DNA from: Polytrichum commune
Lineage: Eukaryota > Streptophyta > Polytrichopsida > Polytrichales > Polytrichaceae
Assembly: GCA_950295325.1 (NCBI GenBank)
Contig: OX485807.1
Coordinates: 22,599,666-22,663,665, forward strand
Reading direction: 5' to 3'
Length of the DNA: 64,000 nt
In this document: positions 22,782-34,247 of the stretch, one piece after another
Position numbering within the stretch: the stretch's first letter is position 1
Layout: the number at the start of each line of letters is the position of its first letter
Made by a program: the position numbers and the translations under genes
The notes under the pieces: model-generated
Seen by the model: the letters and a program-made list of their open reading frames with translations, nothing else
Databases searched by the model: none
Told to the model about the DNA's origin: nothing

Positions 22782-25700
22782 CCACCCACCTCCCTTCTAT
22801 TTTAAAAATATTAACCAAAAGAAAAAGAAAATAAGAGAATGGGCATGACAAAAGAAAAACATCCCCGGGTCAAATGTCTCAAATGTAAATTTGCACAAGC
22901 ACTAGCCAAAGGAAAATTCCTCTTGAAGAAGGTTGATGTCTTATATGTGTACATAATTCCCTTCCATTTTTGTAGCATCTAAGTGTCTACAGTGATTTCC
23001 CTAGTTGGGGTTCGTTTTTCTTACTCACAGACAACTATATATTCACATGGGGTTCGTTTCACTTGCACGTGGTCATAACATTATTCAACTACATGGTTGA
23101 GTTCCATTTATATATTTAGCATTTGATATGGGCCTACATTGTCTTCCCATCATGGGAAGAAACTCATATAATAGGGAAAATACTGACGTTGGTATGAACA
23201 GTGAATAGTGTAGGTATGCATAGTATGAATATTGTGAATAGAGTTGGGATAAATAATGTTTTTTTAATGAATAGCGCCAAAATTTGAACTCTAGCCAAAA
23301 TTCCAAGTGTCAACTTGAATGTATGGATAGTAACCCACAAGGGGGGGCAGGGGGAGGTGACTCCTTGGGGAGGATTGTATACCAAATACAACCGAGGGGT
23401 ATTATTGTATGGAGTATTTTGATGGTCTAGAGTAATTAAATGGACCATTCAATTAACTAATTATTTGATTCATGATGTTCTAAGCGTCCATATGATTCAT
23501 TATTAATTAAGAACGGGAGTACTTTTTCAACCCTTCGATATATTTTAATGAATTGAAGTAAATTAGAAAAGTGAAATCCAAATATTAAAGACATCGACAT
23601 TTCTAACAATTTGAGTGTCAAAACTAAGACCTAGTTATCAAGGATTGGCATCAGGGCATATTGAGTTCTAAGTGGGAGTTGCTTTTGCATTGACAACCAG
23701 AAATTCTAAATTTCAATAACTCGGGTTTCATAATTGATGTTAGTGCACACAGAATGGCACAAACAACACACAAATGCTTCATTATCAACAAGAAGATAAT
23801 TTATCCCTCACCGCATATTACATCTAAAATGACTAAATTGGATATGCTACATATGACATTATAATAGTTATCATCCAATATGGCATGTTTTATCCATCAT
23901 ATATTACCTCTACAAAAATTCATATTTTAAGGTACAAATAATAAAATACACCATATCTTTGGTTACACCATATCATTGGAGTTTTTTTTTAATTTTTTTT
24001 TTAAAGTCACTCCCTAGACAATAATTGAATACTACTACTTTGTTCAGGGCGCCTAAAGAACTTAGCTGCTTTATTTCAGGGGTCAATGGTTATAGGTCTA
24101 CTATACATGTGTTAAGAAAGTAATACATAGGGAACACATGCGATAGTTTGGTATTGAAGAAAAGAAAAATGAAATAGAAAGGAAAAATGAAATTTTTTAG
24201 GTTGCATAAAGAGTGCAATATTTGGAAAATGCAAGCATTATCAACAATCACAACATAGAAATGTATAATAGAATTGTTATCATGCATTGAAGCAATCCAG
24301 AATTGTCTCAAATGTTGCAGTGTTGCACATCAAACTTGTGTGACAATGTTGCTCACTTGCACTTGGATGTTTTTGCATAGAATTTAGTGGCCCACAAATT
24401 TTTTTTTACTTAGTCTAACTTTCAGCCCACAGTAATAAGTGTGAACAATGTAACATCCCAATCTCCCCCATTCATAGGAACAACCGTCTTCTCTATAGAA
24501 ATCTACGCGTAACCTGACAATTAAACACCTTTAGTCAAATTCTAATAAAACCATTTACGCCCACCCATGCTAATACGTTTATTGGTTTAAAATGATGTAT
24601 TTTTAAATTCAAACAAAACACATTACGTACTATCACTAAGCAATTAGATGATGATCTCTTTTCAAAGAAAGAGGTTGTAGCTAGAAAAAAACCTCTGAAT
24701 AACTCTTTGTTGAAAAGTCTACGGTACACAACTGGAGTGCTCCCCATAAACGGGGAATCCCATAATAAAAGAAAAATATTCTTGCCAAATACATGATCCC
24801 ACCGAATGCAGTCAAGGAGCTATGTAAAGTTATGTAAGTCGTCTACCATTTTGGAGATAAACAAAGTCTCGTATTAATTGAAAACAATAAGAGGAAAAAA
24901 TGGGGAGAGAGAGAGATAGAGAGAACTACCCAATTAGTGTGTGTGACTATTCGGAGTTACGCAATGCTATAACCACTGAATGAGAATGTAATATTTTACC
25001 GAGCAAAGTCATTTATGTTCCATGATGTCCAAACAACTTATTGAACTTTTGTTAGTAAAATCGAACTCCTTAGTAAGATGTTATTGTATTGCACTGCATA
25101 ACTCCAATAGTAACCCACACTAATGTGGATAATCAGTGTAGTAACATTAAAATATGACCCAAAGCCACACGTTTAATTATCACCATTTGCCAACTTAGGG
25201 GTACATAAAGTGGGTATAAACTTAGGTGAACATGTTGTCTTTGATGTCACATTAAGATGATCTTCCTTTATCTCTTCTCACTTAAACCCGTAATTCATAA
25301 CACTTCATGTCTGTAACCGATTGCTCATCCAAGAACAAAAGGATTATTAGAACATGTCAATGATCTTTTCATTCATGAAGACACAATATCATACATAATG
25401 TTCAGATCATATTTCATGAGCTGATTGGTTGTGACTAACATAACAACCAACTCAAGTAAGTGGGATGACAAAAATCGTGGGAGCGGTGAGTCATCCACTT
25501 TCCTCTTGTTGGTTATCCAATCCATAGGCTTTTACTATGGAACAAAATTTTATAAGAACAAACCCTTTAGAAACACTACAAAGAAAGAGTAACATCCGCT
25601 CAACCTTAGAGCATAAGTTTCATATTCATTTCCCATGTGTTCAAAATCCTAGAGCCTGGACCACCGTTTGCGTTCATATAGAAGTTATTGTTTGGAATCT

Positions 25701-25857
25701 ATAATGGTGGGTTTGGTATAGGCTTATGTGGCCACAGGAAGAAGCTATGGGCAAAGGGAGTAGTGAGCATGTTTTTTCGAGCGTAATTTGTCAAATGTAG
25801 TTAGTTACCCCTTACATATTGACATGCAATTTATGGTCTACATGTTAGTTTGGACTA
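22782..25857. other. Intergenic, no gene seen
   Basis: Strongly AT-rich with short open frames, none recognised. Homopolymer A and T runs and a GA run near 24905-24923 were noted. Confidence 0.45.
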
Positions 25858-26634
25858 TTGTTCTCCCTCTTTAGTATGACACGTTTGGGAAACACAAAAA
25901 AATCGTATTACTAAGGTGTCGTCTTCTCATTAATATGACAAATGGCATAAACTTGTTGTATTATCGAGGGAATATGAAAACATAAGTAATATGAGCTTTA
26001 TAGATAGATAGATAGATAAATACAACGAGTTTGAGCAATACAGATGGTGTGAAATAATAATTTGTAACTCCAAACAAATACAAATATTCTCAAGAACTCT
26101 TGAAATAGGAGTCCAAAGGTCTTTGGTGTTGCCTACCCAAGTTAGCAACTATCATCTTATCTAAATTCCCTACTAACTTTTGAAAATTGATAATTTCATT
26201 AACACCAAAATACAAAGAGTTCTCTGATAAGAAACTAGACAACAATGATGCATGACGTTTAGCATTAAGATACTAGTGATATTATATCACATGTGTACAA
26301 GGCAACATACTAGGTAGGAGGCCACTCTAACCCTAACCTTGTCCATCCTACATTAGTAACCCTAATTATCATTAAGTATCCAATGATAAGTGAAGTTCCC
26401 AACTGGTTCCCAAGTTAAAATGCATGTATTTGAGATGTACATAACTTAGACGAAAGGAATTTTAGCATTAACTACCTCTTTAATATGACAAAACAAAGAT
26501 CCTAAATGTCGCATTATTGAGTGTCGTAGTCGTATAAAAGAGGGAATTTTGAACTAAAAAGTTTGGTCTCGCCAAAATGTGTCGTAATATCGAGGGTGTC
26601 GTATAACAAGTGTCCTATTAACGAGGTTAGACTG
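25858..26634. mobile_element. Probable pogo-like element, degraded left end
   Basis: The right end, read inverted, is CAGTCTAACCTCGTTAATAG followed by GACAC, next to TA (26635-26636). The left end at 25858 is a degraded version (TTGTTCTCCCTCTTTAGTA then TGACACG) next to TA. Subterminal TGTCGTATTA-like motifs repeat at both ends. The CAGT tip and TA flank suggest pogo-type Tc1/mariner. There is no transposase relic. A GATA run lies near 26002-26018. Confidence 0.5.
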
Positions 26635-27631
26635 TATTCACAACCTCACCAAAGCTTGGTCTTGAGTTTGATCATTCCCCTCTTGGGATCGTGTAAATTG
26701 AGCTTGGAAACTTCTTAGGAGCCACAAGCTTAGTAGGTTTGGCTTGTTTAGGTTTGTTGGAGTATTTGTTGAAACCGGAAAGTTCTTGGCTAACACACCA
26801 AAGACAACATGCACCTCCAAATGCCACATGGTTGCTCATGTGCTTTTAAAGATAACCATAAATAATGTAATTGAATCTAGAACATCTATATGAACCCACT
26901 TGTTTTTTTTTTTATTGTGTCCTTTCACATATATGTATGTTTTTATTAAAGGAATGCAATCCAAAGACTCTAGGTTAGTTTTAGGTGCCGGAGTCACTTT
27001 AGACATTGTAAATCCAAACAACTGATAACTCACCTTGAACACTTATGTACACGGTACAAAGTCTTGGGATTTGAAGGATTAACACATCTCAACTAACCTG
27101 GTTTATAACTTACAACGTACATTGGGTGCAAGCACAATAAAGTGGACAACTCTTGTTCCTTGCCAAGGTTTAGGCGAGAGTGAATCCAAACTATTTACTA
27201 ACTTTGAACTTTAAGAAAAATAAATCATATCACAAATATTTGAAGAATCCAAAGTAATGTATGTTGACATTTTTTATTTTTCATTTTTCCTTTTCAAAAT
27301 AGTACACATGTTTTAGAAGACAGTGCAAGAGGTGTGAAAGTAGTGATATTCAACAAGTGTTTTCTAAGATATGTTTGTAGCATGATAAAATTCTTTAAGT
27401 TGATGATTCTTCATATCGTTTTTGGATGATGCCCTCAAGTTTATACTAAATTTGAGGAACATGAAAGGAAATTCAAGGTGCAAAATATTTAAGGTCATAG
27501 AATTCAGGTCTAAAACCAAATTGAGCCATCTGCTCTTGAACATTACTTTCATTTATAGGTTTCCAAGGTCTCGTCTTGATACTGTGTATTTCAAAATTAA
27601 GCACAATAATAGAGGGCATCATCAATGAAAC

Positions 27632-27669
<38 letters not shown>

Positions 27670-27765
27670 TTAAACAACATTTTGCTACCACGTTTAGGCA
27701 TTTGACCCAAAAACACTATAGTTTTAATATACTAGAGCACTTCTTTGGTCCACTTCACCATGCTT
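26635..27765. other. Intergenic with (AC)n microsatellite
   Basis: No gene seen. A perfect AC run lies at about 27634-27667. The short frames reading through it are artefacts. Confidence 0.5.
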
Positions 27766-28112
27766 CTCGGGGGGGGGGGGGGGCAGTGTGTTAAAAAGTT
27801 AAGGATATAGGTGCGAACAACCACTATTTTATAGGGGGGTATTACTTTCAAGTCTCTTCTTTTTTTCACATGCTATCATTATGTAAATTTCTACTTTGGG
27901 TTAATAGAAAAATGGCGTGCATTACTTATAATTCCAAATTACTTATTATTCCATACCCTATAGTACTTTAAAGATGTCCAATGCCATTTTTGATACCCTA
28001 TATTACTCTTAAGTCCATTTATAATTTTTAGTCCTCATGTTTTTAAAATACCCTATCATTTGTTCGCACGTATATTGCTACTCCAACCAATGACTACCCC
28101 CCCCCCCCCGAG
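27766..28112 (-). mobile_element. hAT-like MITE, second copy, 8-bp TSD
   Basis: A 347-bp inverse copy of the element at 6032-6372. The termini are CTCGGGGG... and ...CCCCCGAG, flanked by the direct repeat CCATGCTT (27758-27765 and 28113-28120). By eye it differs from the first copy at about 10 of 320 alignable positions plus homopolymer length, so both insertions are young. It is non-coding. Confidence 0.85.
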
Positions 28113-28120
28113 CCATGCTT

Positions 28121-29002
28121 GCACCCCATTGCTATGTGCAATTAGGTTGCCCTCACGAATAGGATGCCTCTTCACCCATGTAAATCACCTTGGACCAATG
28201 AACTAGATTACAAAAACCTTGTAACTTTGTTTCATTCATATGCACCGTAACCATGGTATAGAGACGAAAATTGTGATTCATTATTTTTATTCCATTTTTT
28301 TCTTGATATTTTTCATTGAAGCAAATACTGAAAACAATGTGCACTACTGAGGTAAATAGATAGATACATGTAGTGTTGAATCGTGTTACAGAAACATGTT
28401 TTTCTTTTCTCTTCTTTCAGGGCACAAATTGAAAACAAATTCCATCACAAGGGAGAAAAAGAACAAGCACCTCAAGGGAGGGAAACCCACTCAAGAACCC
28501 AATGCCCAGCGGAGGCCTTCCAAGTGACCAGCCAGTAGATTGCTACGAGTAACAATAAGACCTCCGACGACACCAATGGTCACGCCCAATAATAATATTC
28601 CATCGAACGTTGTGCCTTGGATCCATTCAAGCGCATCGCATCGCATCGGATCCATTGATCGATCACGATGGATGACCCACTTTGGCAGCAGGCCCATTGC
28701 GATGGGGGCGAGGAGATCGCATGCATCAGCTTTTGCCTTTCCCCCAACACGACATGCCATGCGTTAACACTCCAAATAATTAGTTGAGCGCACTGAAGGG
28801 AGGGAACCTTGTCATTGGCCGTGTGAAACATGCACTTGTGTGTTTGGTGCATGGTACGGGCGCGGCGGAGGAGGAGGGGGCGAGGGGGGGGGGGGCGCTT
28901 TTGGGGTTTGTTTATTCCTTCCTATTCTTCTTTACCTCCTCTCCCCCCCCCCCCCTCGGGTGCTAGCTAGAGTGCATTATGCAGTGAAGGAGCCCAACAT
29001 GG

Positions 29003-29033
<31 letters not shown>

Positions 29034-29035
29034 AT
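28121..29035. other. Intergenic with G-run/C-run inverted pair
   Basis: No gene seen. CGAG followed by a G run (28881-28895) is complementary to a C run followed by TCG (28944-28958), separated by 48 bp. An AT run followed by a GT run occupies about 29002-29033. Confidence 0.5.
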
Positions 29036-29279
29036 GCCCCCTCCCCACCTGACTTTATTAGTGAAGCTTAAAAGTTGGTTCTAACAACACCGCCTTCACA
29101 CCGTCGACGTTATCTAGTGCCCAGCCTAGTTGGCAAATGATGTGGCATGGTTTAAAAGTGGAGGGTTTAAGCTCCAAGTACCAACCCTCCCTCCCATCGG
29201 TACCTAGACATGAGGTAAGAATATAGGACCTTTAAAAGTGCCGCCTCCCGTCCTTGTGATTGGTTGCTTTTTAGTCTTA

Positions 29280-30246
29280 TAGGCCACCCACACCTACTGG
29301 TGGTGGGCATCAGTGAGCGGGCGAACTCTGTTCACTGCCACCAGTAAGTGTGGGCGAGAACTAGGGAGAACCGGCGGTTACTTCCACATGAACTGGTTGA
29401 TTTGGAGAAATAACCGGTTGAAGTTCGAGACTTCACGATAATTTGGTACCTAAAGTTATGAAGATGAACCGGTGAGTTTGAGAAATAACCTGGTTGAAGT
29501 TCGAGACTTCACGATAATTTGGTACCTAAAGTTACAAAGATGAACCGGTGAATTTGAGAAATAACCCAGTTGAACAAGACCTCACAAAACTTATCAAGCG
29601 TTGTAGAGGAATATAGAGAATATACCTCAAATTAATAAAAGTAAAACCAAAAGTTCACACAACATGTAACCAATTGGACTTGGAAAGAACATAACTTTAA
29701 CCGATCATGTGAAAAAAATCTCCATGGATAATTAGTCAAATATGATATTTAGTGTGACTTACTATTTGGATTTATACAGTGCTATATCCCTCTACTGATG
29801 AAATAAATTTTTAGAAAGTAAAGTTGTCAAAGTTTTATAATGTCCAAACTATCAATTTAACATTTGTTGGTAAAATATGAGATGTACAATAAATAGATAT
29901 AGCATTGTGTAATTCCACATAGTAAGCTTTGCCTAAAAATCATATTCAATGTAGTTATAAAGAGATATGAATTCGTGGCCTCTATGTAGACTCACTCATT
30001 GCGAAGGTGAAAACGTAGTGATTTATATCGCTTGAAATTATCCAAAAGTGAGAAATTATCTCACTCGATATTACGTAATAGTGCGAAATCATAAAGGTGT
30101 GTGAAATTACCAATTGCAGCAGTGAACGAGCGAGTGGCAGGACCGATGCGACCCGTCGTTGCCACTGCTATAAAGCTCTTTGAAAGTGCGACCCTGCTGG
30201 TGGGAGTCGCCGACTGGCCTCACCACCAGCAGGTGTGGGGAGGCCA
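29280..30246. mobile_element. Nested Harbinger-like insertion, TTA TSD
   Basis: A 967-bp segment inside the element at 29036-30537. The ends are TAGGCCACCCACACCTACTG (left) and, inverted, TGGCCTCCCCACACCTGCTG (right); both continue GTGGTG. TTA borders both sides (29277-29279 and 30247-30249). Removing it with one TTA restores a sequence that aligns base for base with the uninterrupted copy near 42920. The right end also forms a hairpin of CTGCTGGTGG with its complement. It contains ACCGGTT-family repeats at 29385-29740. Confidence 0.8.
29385..29740 (+). repeat. ACCGGTT-family repeat with 76-bp tandem unit
   Basis: A copy of the dispersed ACCGGTTGAAGTTCGAGACT repeat. The block beginning TTCGAGACTTCACGATAA occurs at 29424 and 29500 (76-bp period), followed by single-copy parts ending near AACATGTAACCAATTGG and AACCGATCATG. 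It is non-coding. Confidence 0.65.
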
Positions 30247-30537
30247 TTAGCTACGAGGGCACGAGGAACTCCATTAACAAAAAACCGATGGTAAGATAGA
30301 TGAGTAGGAAGGAAGGCGTTTGGGGATGGGACAAAAACTATCCAACATCCATTGCTTGGTAGATAAAACCATGAACATGTGTGAAAGCTACTTAACTAAA
30401 ACCTACTAAAAAATCTCCGGAGCAAATTCTTGTAGGTGCATTGGGATAGCCGGATGCCTCCCTTATAACCGAGGGAGCTTTACCTGGGTTTAGGAAAGAC
30501 TTTGGTTATTTGGTAAAGTCAGGTTGGGGGGGGGGGC

Positions 30538-32245
30538 ATGAGTGAGTGAGCGACACCTTTCTCCACAGCACCACCACTACTGACTTGCTTTTCGATACGA
30601 TACTTTCGATCTGTGAAGCTCCAGCAAAATGGGATGGAGAGGAGAGGGCATTGCCCAGGATTAAGTGGGGGCTCGCTGTTTCATGTTCCTCAAACTTTCT
30701 TTGTATGGATCGTATTCACAGTGCAGCAAATATGATGTTGGTGTCGCACTAGCAAATCTATCTTTGATGAAGCACCGACAAAAATCGGAATTGAAATCCG
30801 ATGTTCCTTGATTCAGTTGTGGGTTATCGAATGTGCATGTGTGTGTGCTACACGAAATAGGGTGTTTAGAGTCATATTAAGGGATTTAATGTCACTATGG
30901 TGAGTTTTTGGATGACGCTTCTTATGAATAAGTGAACAATTATTGTCATGGATGATGGACGAGTTTCTTCCTTTGGCCAAATCCCTACCATATCTCTCGT
31001 GAGCAACTTGTGATGAAACATGGTCATGGATGATTGAAATTTGGATGGGAAAATCACTCGGTAAGTGACAGTAGTCGCAACACTGTAAATATGCAATCCC
31101 TGTACAAACTATGTTGCAAGGAATGACAAATAATGTTGGGTTAGCATTTAGTGTTTGGTGACACTATACTGCGGTTTTACAATTAGTGTTGAGCTTGACA
31201 ATTAGAATGGGTGGCATCAAATACCATATGTAGTGTGGCTTTTGAATGAATGGTACCTAAATCTTCTCAGTCGTGTTGACTGTTGAATCTAGAGTGGTCA
31301 ATAAACTTTGAACGCGTAGTTCCATCTTTTTGAAACACATGTCTTATTGGGTGTTGTCCTTCGATCTCACGTAACCATGCACCACTCAAATACAAGTGTC
31401 CCACTCAGATAAAATGACCAGATAAGGTTCGTATACCTTAATAATATTGCTCCAAAAACCATGGGCAATATGGCTACGGACACAATTTCAACTTGTTAAT
31501 CATCTTACCTTAACCATGTGTGTTTCATATCCTACAATAGAAGTAGGCGGAGAGCTAAAAGTGTCCATTTAAGTGCCCACTTTCCTTAAGCTTAAGCTTC
31601 ACTTGAAACCGACTCCCTGCCTCCACCGCCAACGCTTAGTTCGTCACTCGACAGGCGGCGTCACCAATTGTTTGGAAGCCAAGTAAATAATACTTAAAAC
31701 CCTAATATGTAACTGAAGCTTAGTAAGCCTGCAGGTGGGGGAGTCTGCCTGCGAGCGAGTTGGGACTGAGTAATAAGTGTTTTGAGTCTGTAAGAGACAC
31801 TCTGATTACGTGTGGTACCGATTCTCGAAACACGCACTATTTTGCCAAACCTCAAAATTCGTGAGGGTTGAATGTTTATCGAGCGATGTTAAAGGAAAGC
31901 CAGTGTGTGCTCTAGGGTGTTTGTGCAGTGCATAATTTGTTTTGAGAGTCTTCTTTTCCTTTTTAGTCGGCGTCACTCACTCCCGAAGCATCTCTCCTAA
32001 CACGAAGAAACTAGAGAGTTGAGCTTGCATCGAGAGTTTCCGGCATTGTTGACACTTCAAGTTCCCGGATCCCTAGTACATCTTTCTGGTGGCACCATTT
32101 CCATAGCGTAAAGAAATTTAGCATCACCTTTGCCGATTTCCCACACACACTACATTAGGTGCTCCCGGTTAGTCATGTATGTTCTACGACGCCTGAAGAA
32201 CCTATTGAAGTTCCGTTAGCACAAATTGAACTCCTAATCAAGGGT
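30538..32245. other. Intergenic with degenerate MITE and repeat fragments
   Basis: No gene seen. About 30740-30810 is a reverse copy of part of the unit arrayed at 39656-40200. About 30852-31236 is listed separately. About 31250-31430 is another reverse fragment of the dispersed repeat. Confidence 0.4.
30852..31236. mobile_element. Degenerate CACTAAATA-family MITE
   Basis: Collinear with 22388-22781 by shared blocks: a GACGCTTCTTATGAATAAG-like block, ACTTAGTAAGTGACA-like, GGAATGACAAATAATGT, TGACACTATACTGC and ACAATTAGTGTTG. The ends are decayed (CACGAAATA...TATGTAGTG). It is non-coding. Confidence 0.55.
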
Positions 32246-32376
32246 TGATCACACCGGCACCGTCCGTTGGCATCTCCAACTACAATAGTGTGAAAAGTGG
32301 TGGGCCAACATCCGTTTCTCAACCTAATCCCCAACAATTTCACGGCTGGAACTGGACGGAAATTTTGGTGTGATCG
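32246..32376. mobile_element. Short MITE with TGATCACACC terminus, second copy
   Basis: Homologous to 11329-11469, sharing TGATCACACCGG, GTGTGAAAAGTG, GGGCCAACATC and TTTGGTGTGATC. The copies are clearly diverged. It is non-coding. Confidence 0.55.
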
Positions 32377-32587
32377 GAGCACGAGTAAGATGCTCTATTT
32401 GCACCGCGTTACCCCGAATAGGAACAACACACGCTATCTAAGCGGGGTAACCGACCGGTGTAGTTGCCCGCCCGTCCCCAGTAACCGCGATAACCAGTGT
32501 AGCATGACGGTGGAGAAGAGAAAGGAGGAGCCCTAGGACGTTGGCCCGCCGGCTGGAACGGAGCTGGAGGAGGTGGCCGAGTACTAA

Positions 32588-33080
32588 GGGCCCCTTTACA
32601 CACGAGACTGAGAGCCCGTGACCATCACACTTCAAGCACTCTCATTGGTGGACAAGGCGAAGCCGATTGATTGATCCCACTTCGCCTCACACTACGCTCG
32701 AGGGACCAACGGAATGCAAAATGGATGTAGAGCCTACATGGATTCCTACCTACACGGCATCGAAGGGATCATGTTTCGTGGTCACTTTGGACTATAATTT
32801 TCAAAAACCACCTCTCGGAGGTAGGCCCATCACAAAACCGGGAGACCATGACACTCCAAATGCTCACAACTGTCGGTTCCGTCTATTTTATCATGCGTGA
32901 GGACCTGCATGACTAGAAACTCATCTAAACAACGTTTGGGTTGAGGGCCCGGTCACATATGACTTCCACTCTACACTGGAGGGTCGGCGACCACAGTACA
33001 TGAGTTCGGAGGTGTGTTGGGACGGCCTTTGGACACTGTCTTTTGGGCTCTCCCAATCTCATGGTCACGGCTCTTGGCCC
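32588..33080 (+). mobile_element. Tourist/Harbinger-like MITE, + copy of inverted pair
   Basis: Begins GGGCCCCTTTACACACGAG after TAA (32585-32587) and ends GGCTCTTGGCCC before TAA (33081-33083). Compared with the related elements, the right TIR lacks about 16 bp (the CTCGTGTGTGAAGTGG-like part). It is collinear with 7892-8397 and, inverted, with 33084-33587. Confidence 0.8.
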
Positions 33081-33083
33081 TAA

Positions 33084-33587
33084 GGGCCACTTCACACACA
33101 AGCCAAGAGCCGTGACCATGTAGTTGTGAGAGCCTAAAAGAAAGTGTCCAAAGGCCGTCTCAACTCACCTACGAAATCGTGTAGTGTGGTCACGGATCCT
33201 CAAGTGTAGTGTAAAGCCACATGTGACCGGGCCCTCAATCAAATGCTATTTCAACGCATTTCTATTCACACGGGTCCTCACATGTGATAAAATAGAACAA
33301 ATCAACGGTTATGAGTGTTCCAAGTGCCATAGTCTCCCCGGTTTTGTGTTAGGCATATCTCCAAGAGGTGTTTTTTGAAAATAGTCCAACTGACCATGAA
33401 ACATGATCCATTCGATGCCACGTAGGAATCCATGTAGACTTTTACATCCATCTTGCATTCACATACTCCGTTGGTCCCTCAAGCGTAGTGTGAAGCATAG
33501 AAGTTGGACCGGCTCCGCCGTTTCCACCAATGAGAGTGCTTGAAGTGATATGGTCACGGGCTCTCTGTCTCGTGTGTGAAGTCGCCC
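33084..33587 (-). mobile_element. Tourist/Harbinger-like MITE, - copy of inverted pair
   Basis: A 504-bp element with ends GGGCCACTTCACACACAAG and ...GTGTGTGAAGTCGCCC, TAA on both sides (33081-33083 and 33588-33590). It sits directly against 32588-33080 in opposite orientation, sharing one TAA, so 32588-33587 is a near-palindrome of about 1 kb. Confidence 0.85.
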
Positions 33588-33599
33588 TAAGCAAGGGAG

Positions 33600-33810
33600 C
33601 GAAGCAATGACCGGGGAGAACCGGTTGAGTTTGAGGAATAACCAGTTGAAGTTCAAGACTGCAGGAAAATTACCCATCATTTTAGAGGAATTTATAGAAT
33701 ATACCCTAGTTTAGTAAAGGAAAACCGGAGGATGTCAACATGTAACCGGCTGGACTTGCAAACACTAGGATCTCAACCGACTATGCCCAAAAATCTCCCC
33801 GATCACTGGA
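33600..33810 (+). repeat. ACCGGTT-family repeat
   Basis: Contains ACCGGTTGAGTTTGAG, AACCAGTTGAAGTTCAAGAC, ATTTTAGAGGAATTTATAG, AACATGTAACCGG and AACCGACTATGCCCAAAAAT in the same order as the copies at 40525, 36405 and 34965. Confidence 0.65.
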
Positions 33811-33959
33811 GCGAAGGGGCTCAAGAAGGGTAATAAGCAGGGGCGGTCAAAACCCGCAGGGAAGGGGCAGCTAGCTTGACTGACTGATGACTGTCCGCCC
33901 GCCCTGCCCTGCCCGCCTGACTGCCTGCTCCTGAAGTGAGGCGGCAAAGCAGCAGAGAG

Positions 33960-34080
33960 CCCGGCGGGGGGGGGGGGGGGTTTAATTAGTAAATACAGCG
34001 GCAGCGGCAGCGGCCAGCAGGACCATATGAAGAGTCGACCGGGGGGGGGGGGAGGCAGCCAATGGGGGGGGGGGGGGCTG
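33960..34080 (+). repeat. Cluster of long G runs
   Basis: Three runs of about 12-14 G lie within about 115 bp (near 33964, 34040 and 34063), with a GGCAGC trinucleotide stretch between them. G-quadruplex formation is plausible. Homopolymer lengths may be unreliable. Confidence 0.6.
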
Positions 34081-34247
34081 TCCGCCCCTGCGGCTTGTCT
34101 GGGTTTCTAGGGCGTTCCGACCAGTGTAGCTAGAGTAGGTATACCTATACCCCACCCTACTCCGCCCCCCTACTGGCCAATCAGCGGGCCCAACCGACCG
34201 CTACGCTTACCCCACGCAGTCCTTTCGCCCTCCTGTGGCCCACACTA

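Larger units (their letters stand above)
29036..30537 (-). mobile_element. G-rich-TIR element interrupted by nested insertion
   Basis: The left end is GCCCCCTCCCCACCTGACT. The right end is the complement of the same motif, ending in a long G run and C. With the nested segment 29280-30246 and its duplicated TTA removed, about 532 bp remain. These align end to end with the reverse complement of the intact element at 42655-43173. No TSD was found for this copy. It is non-coding. Confidence 0.8.
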
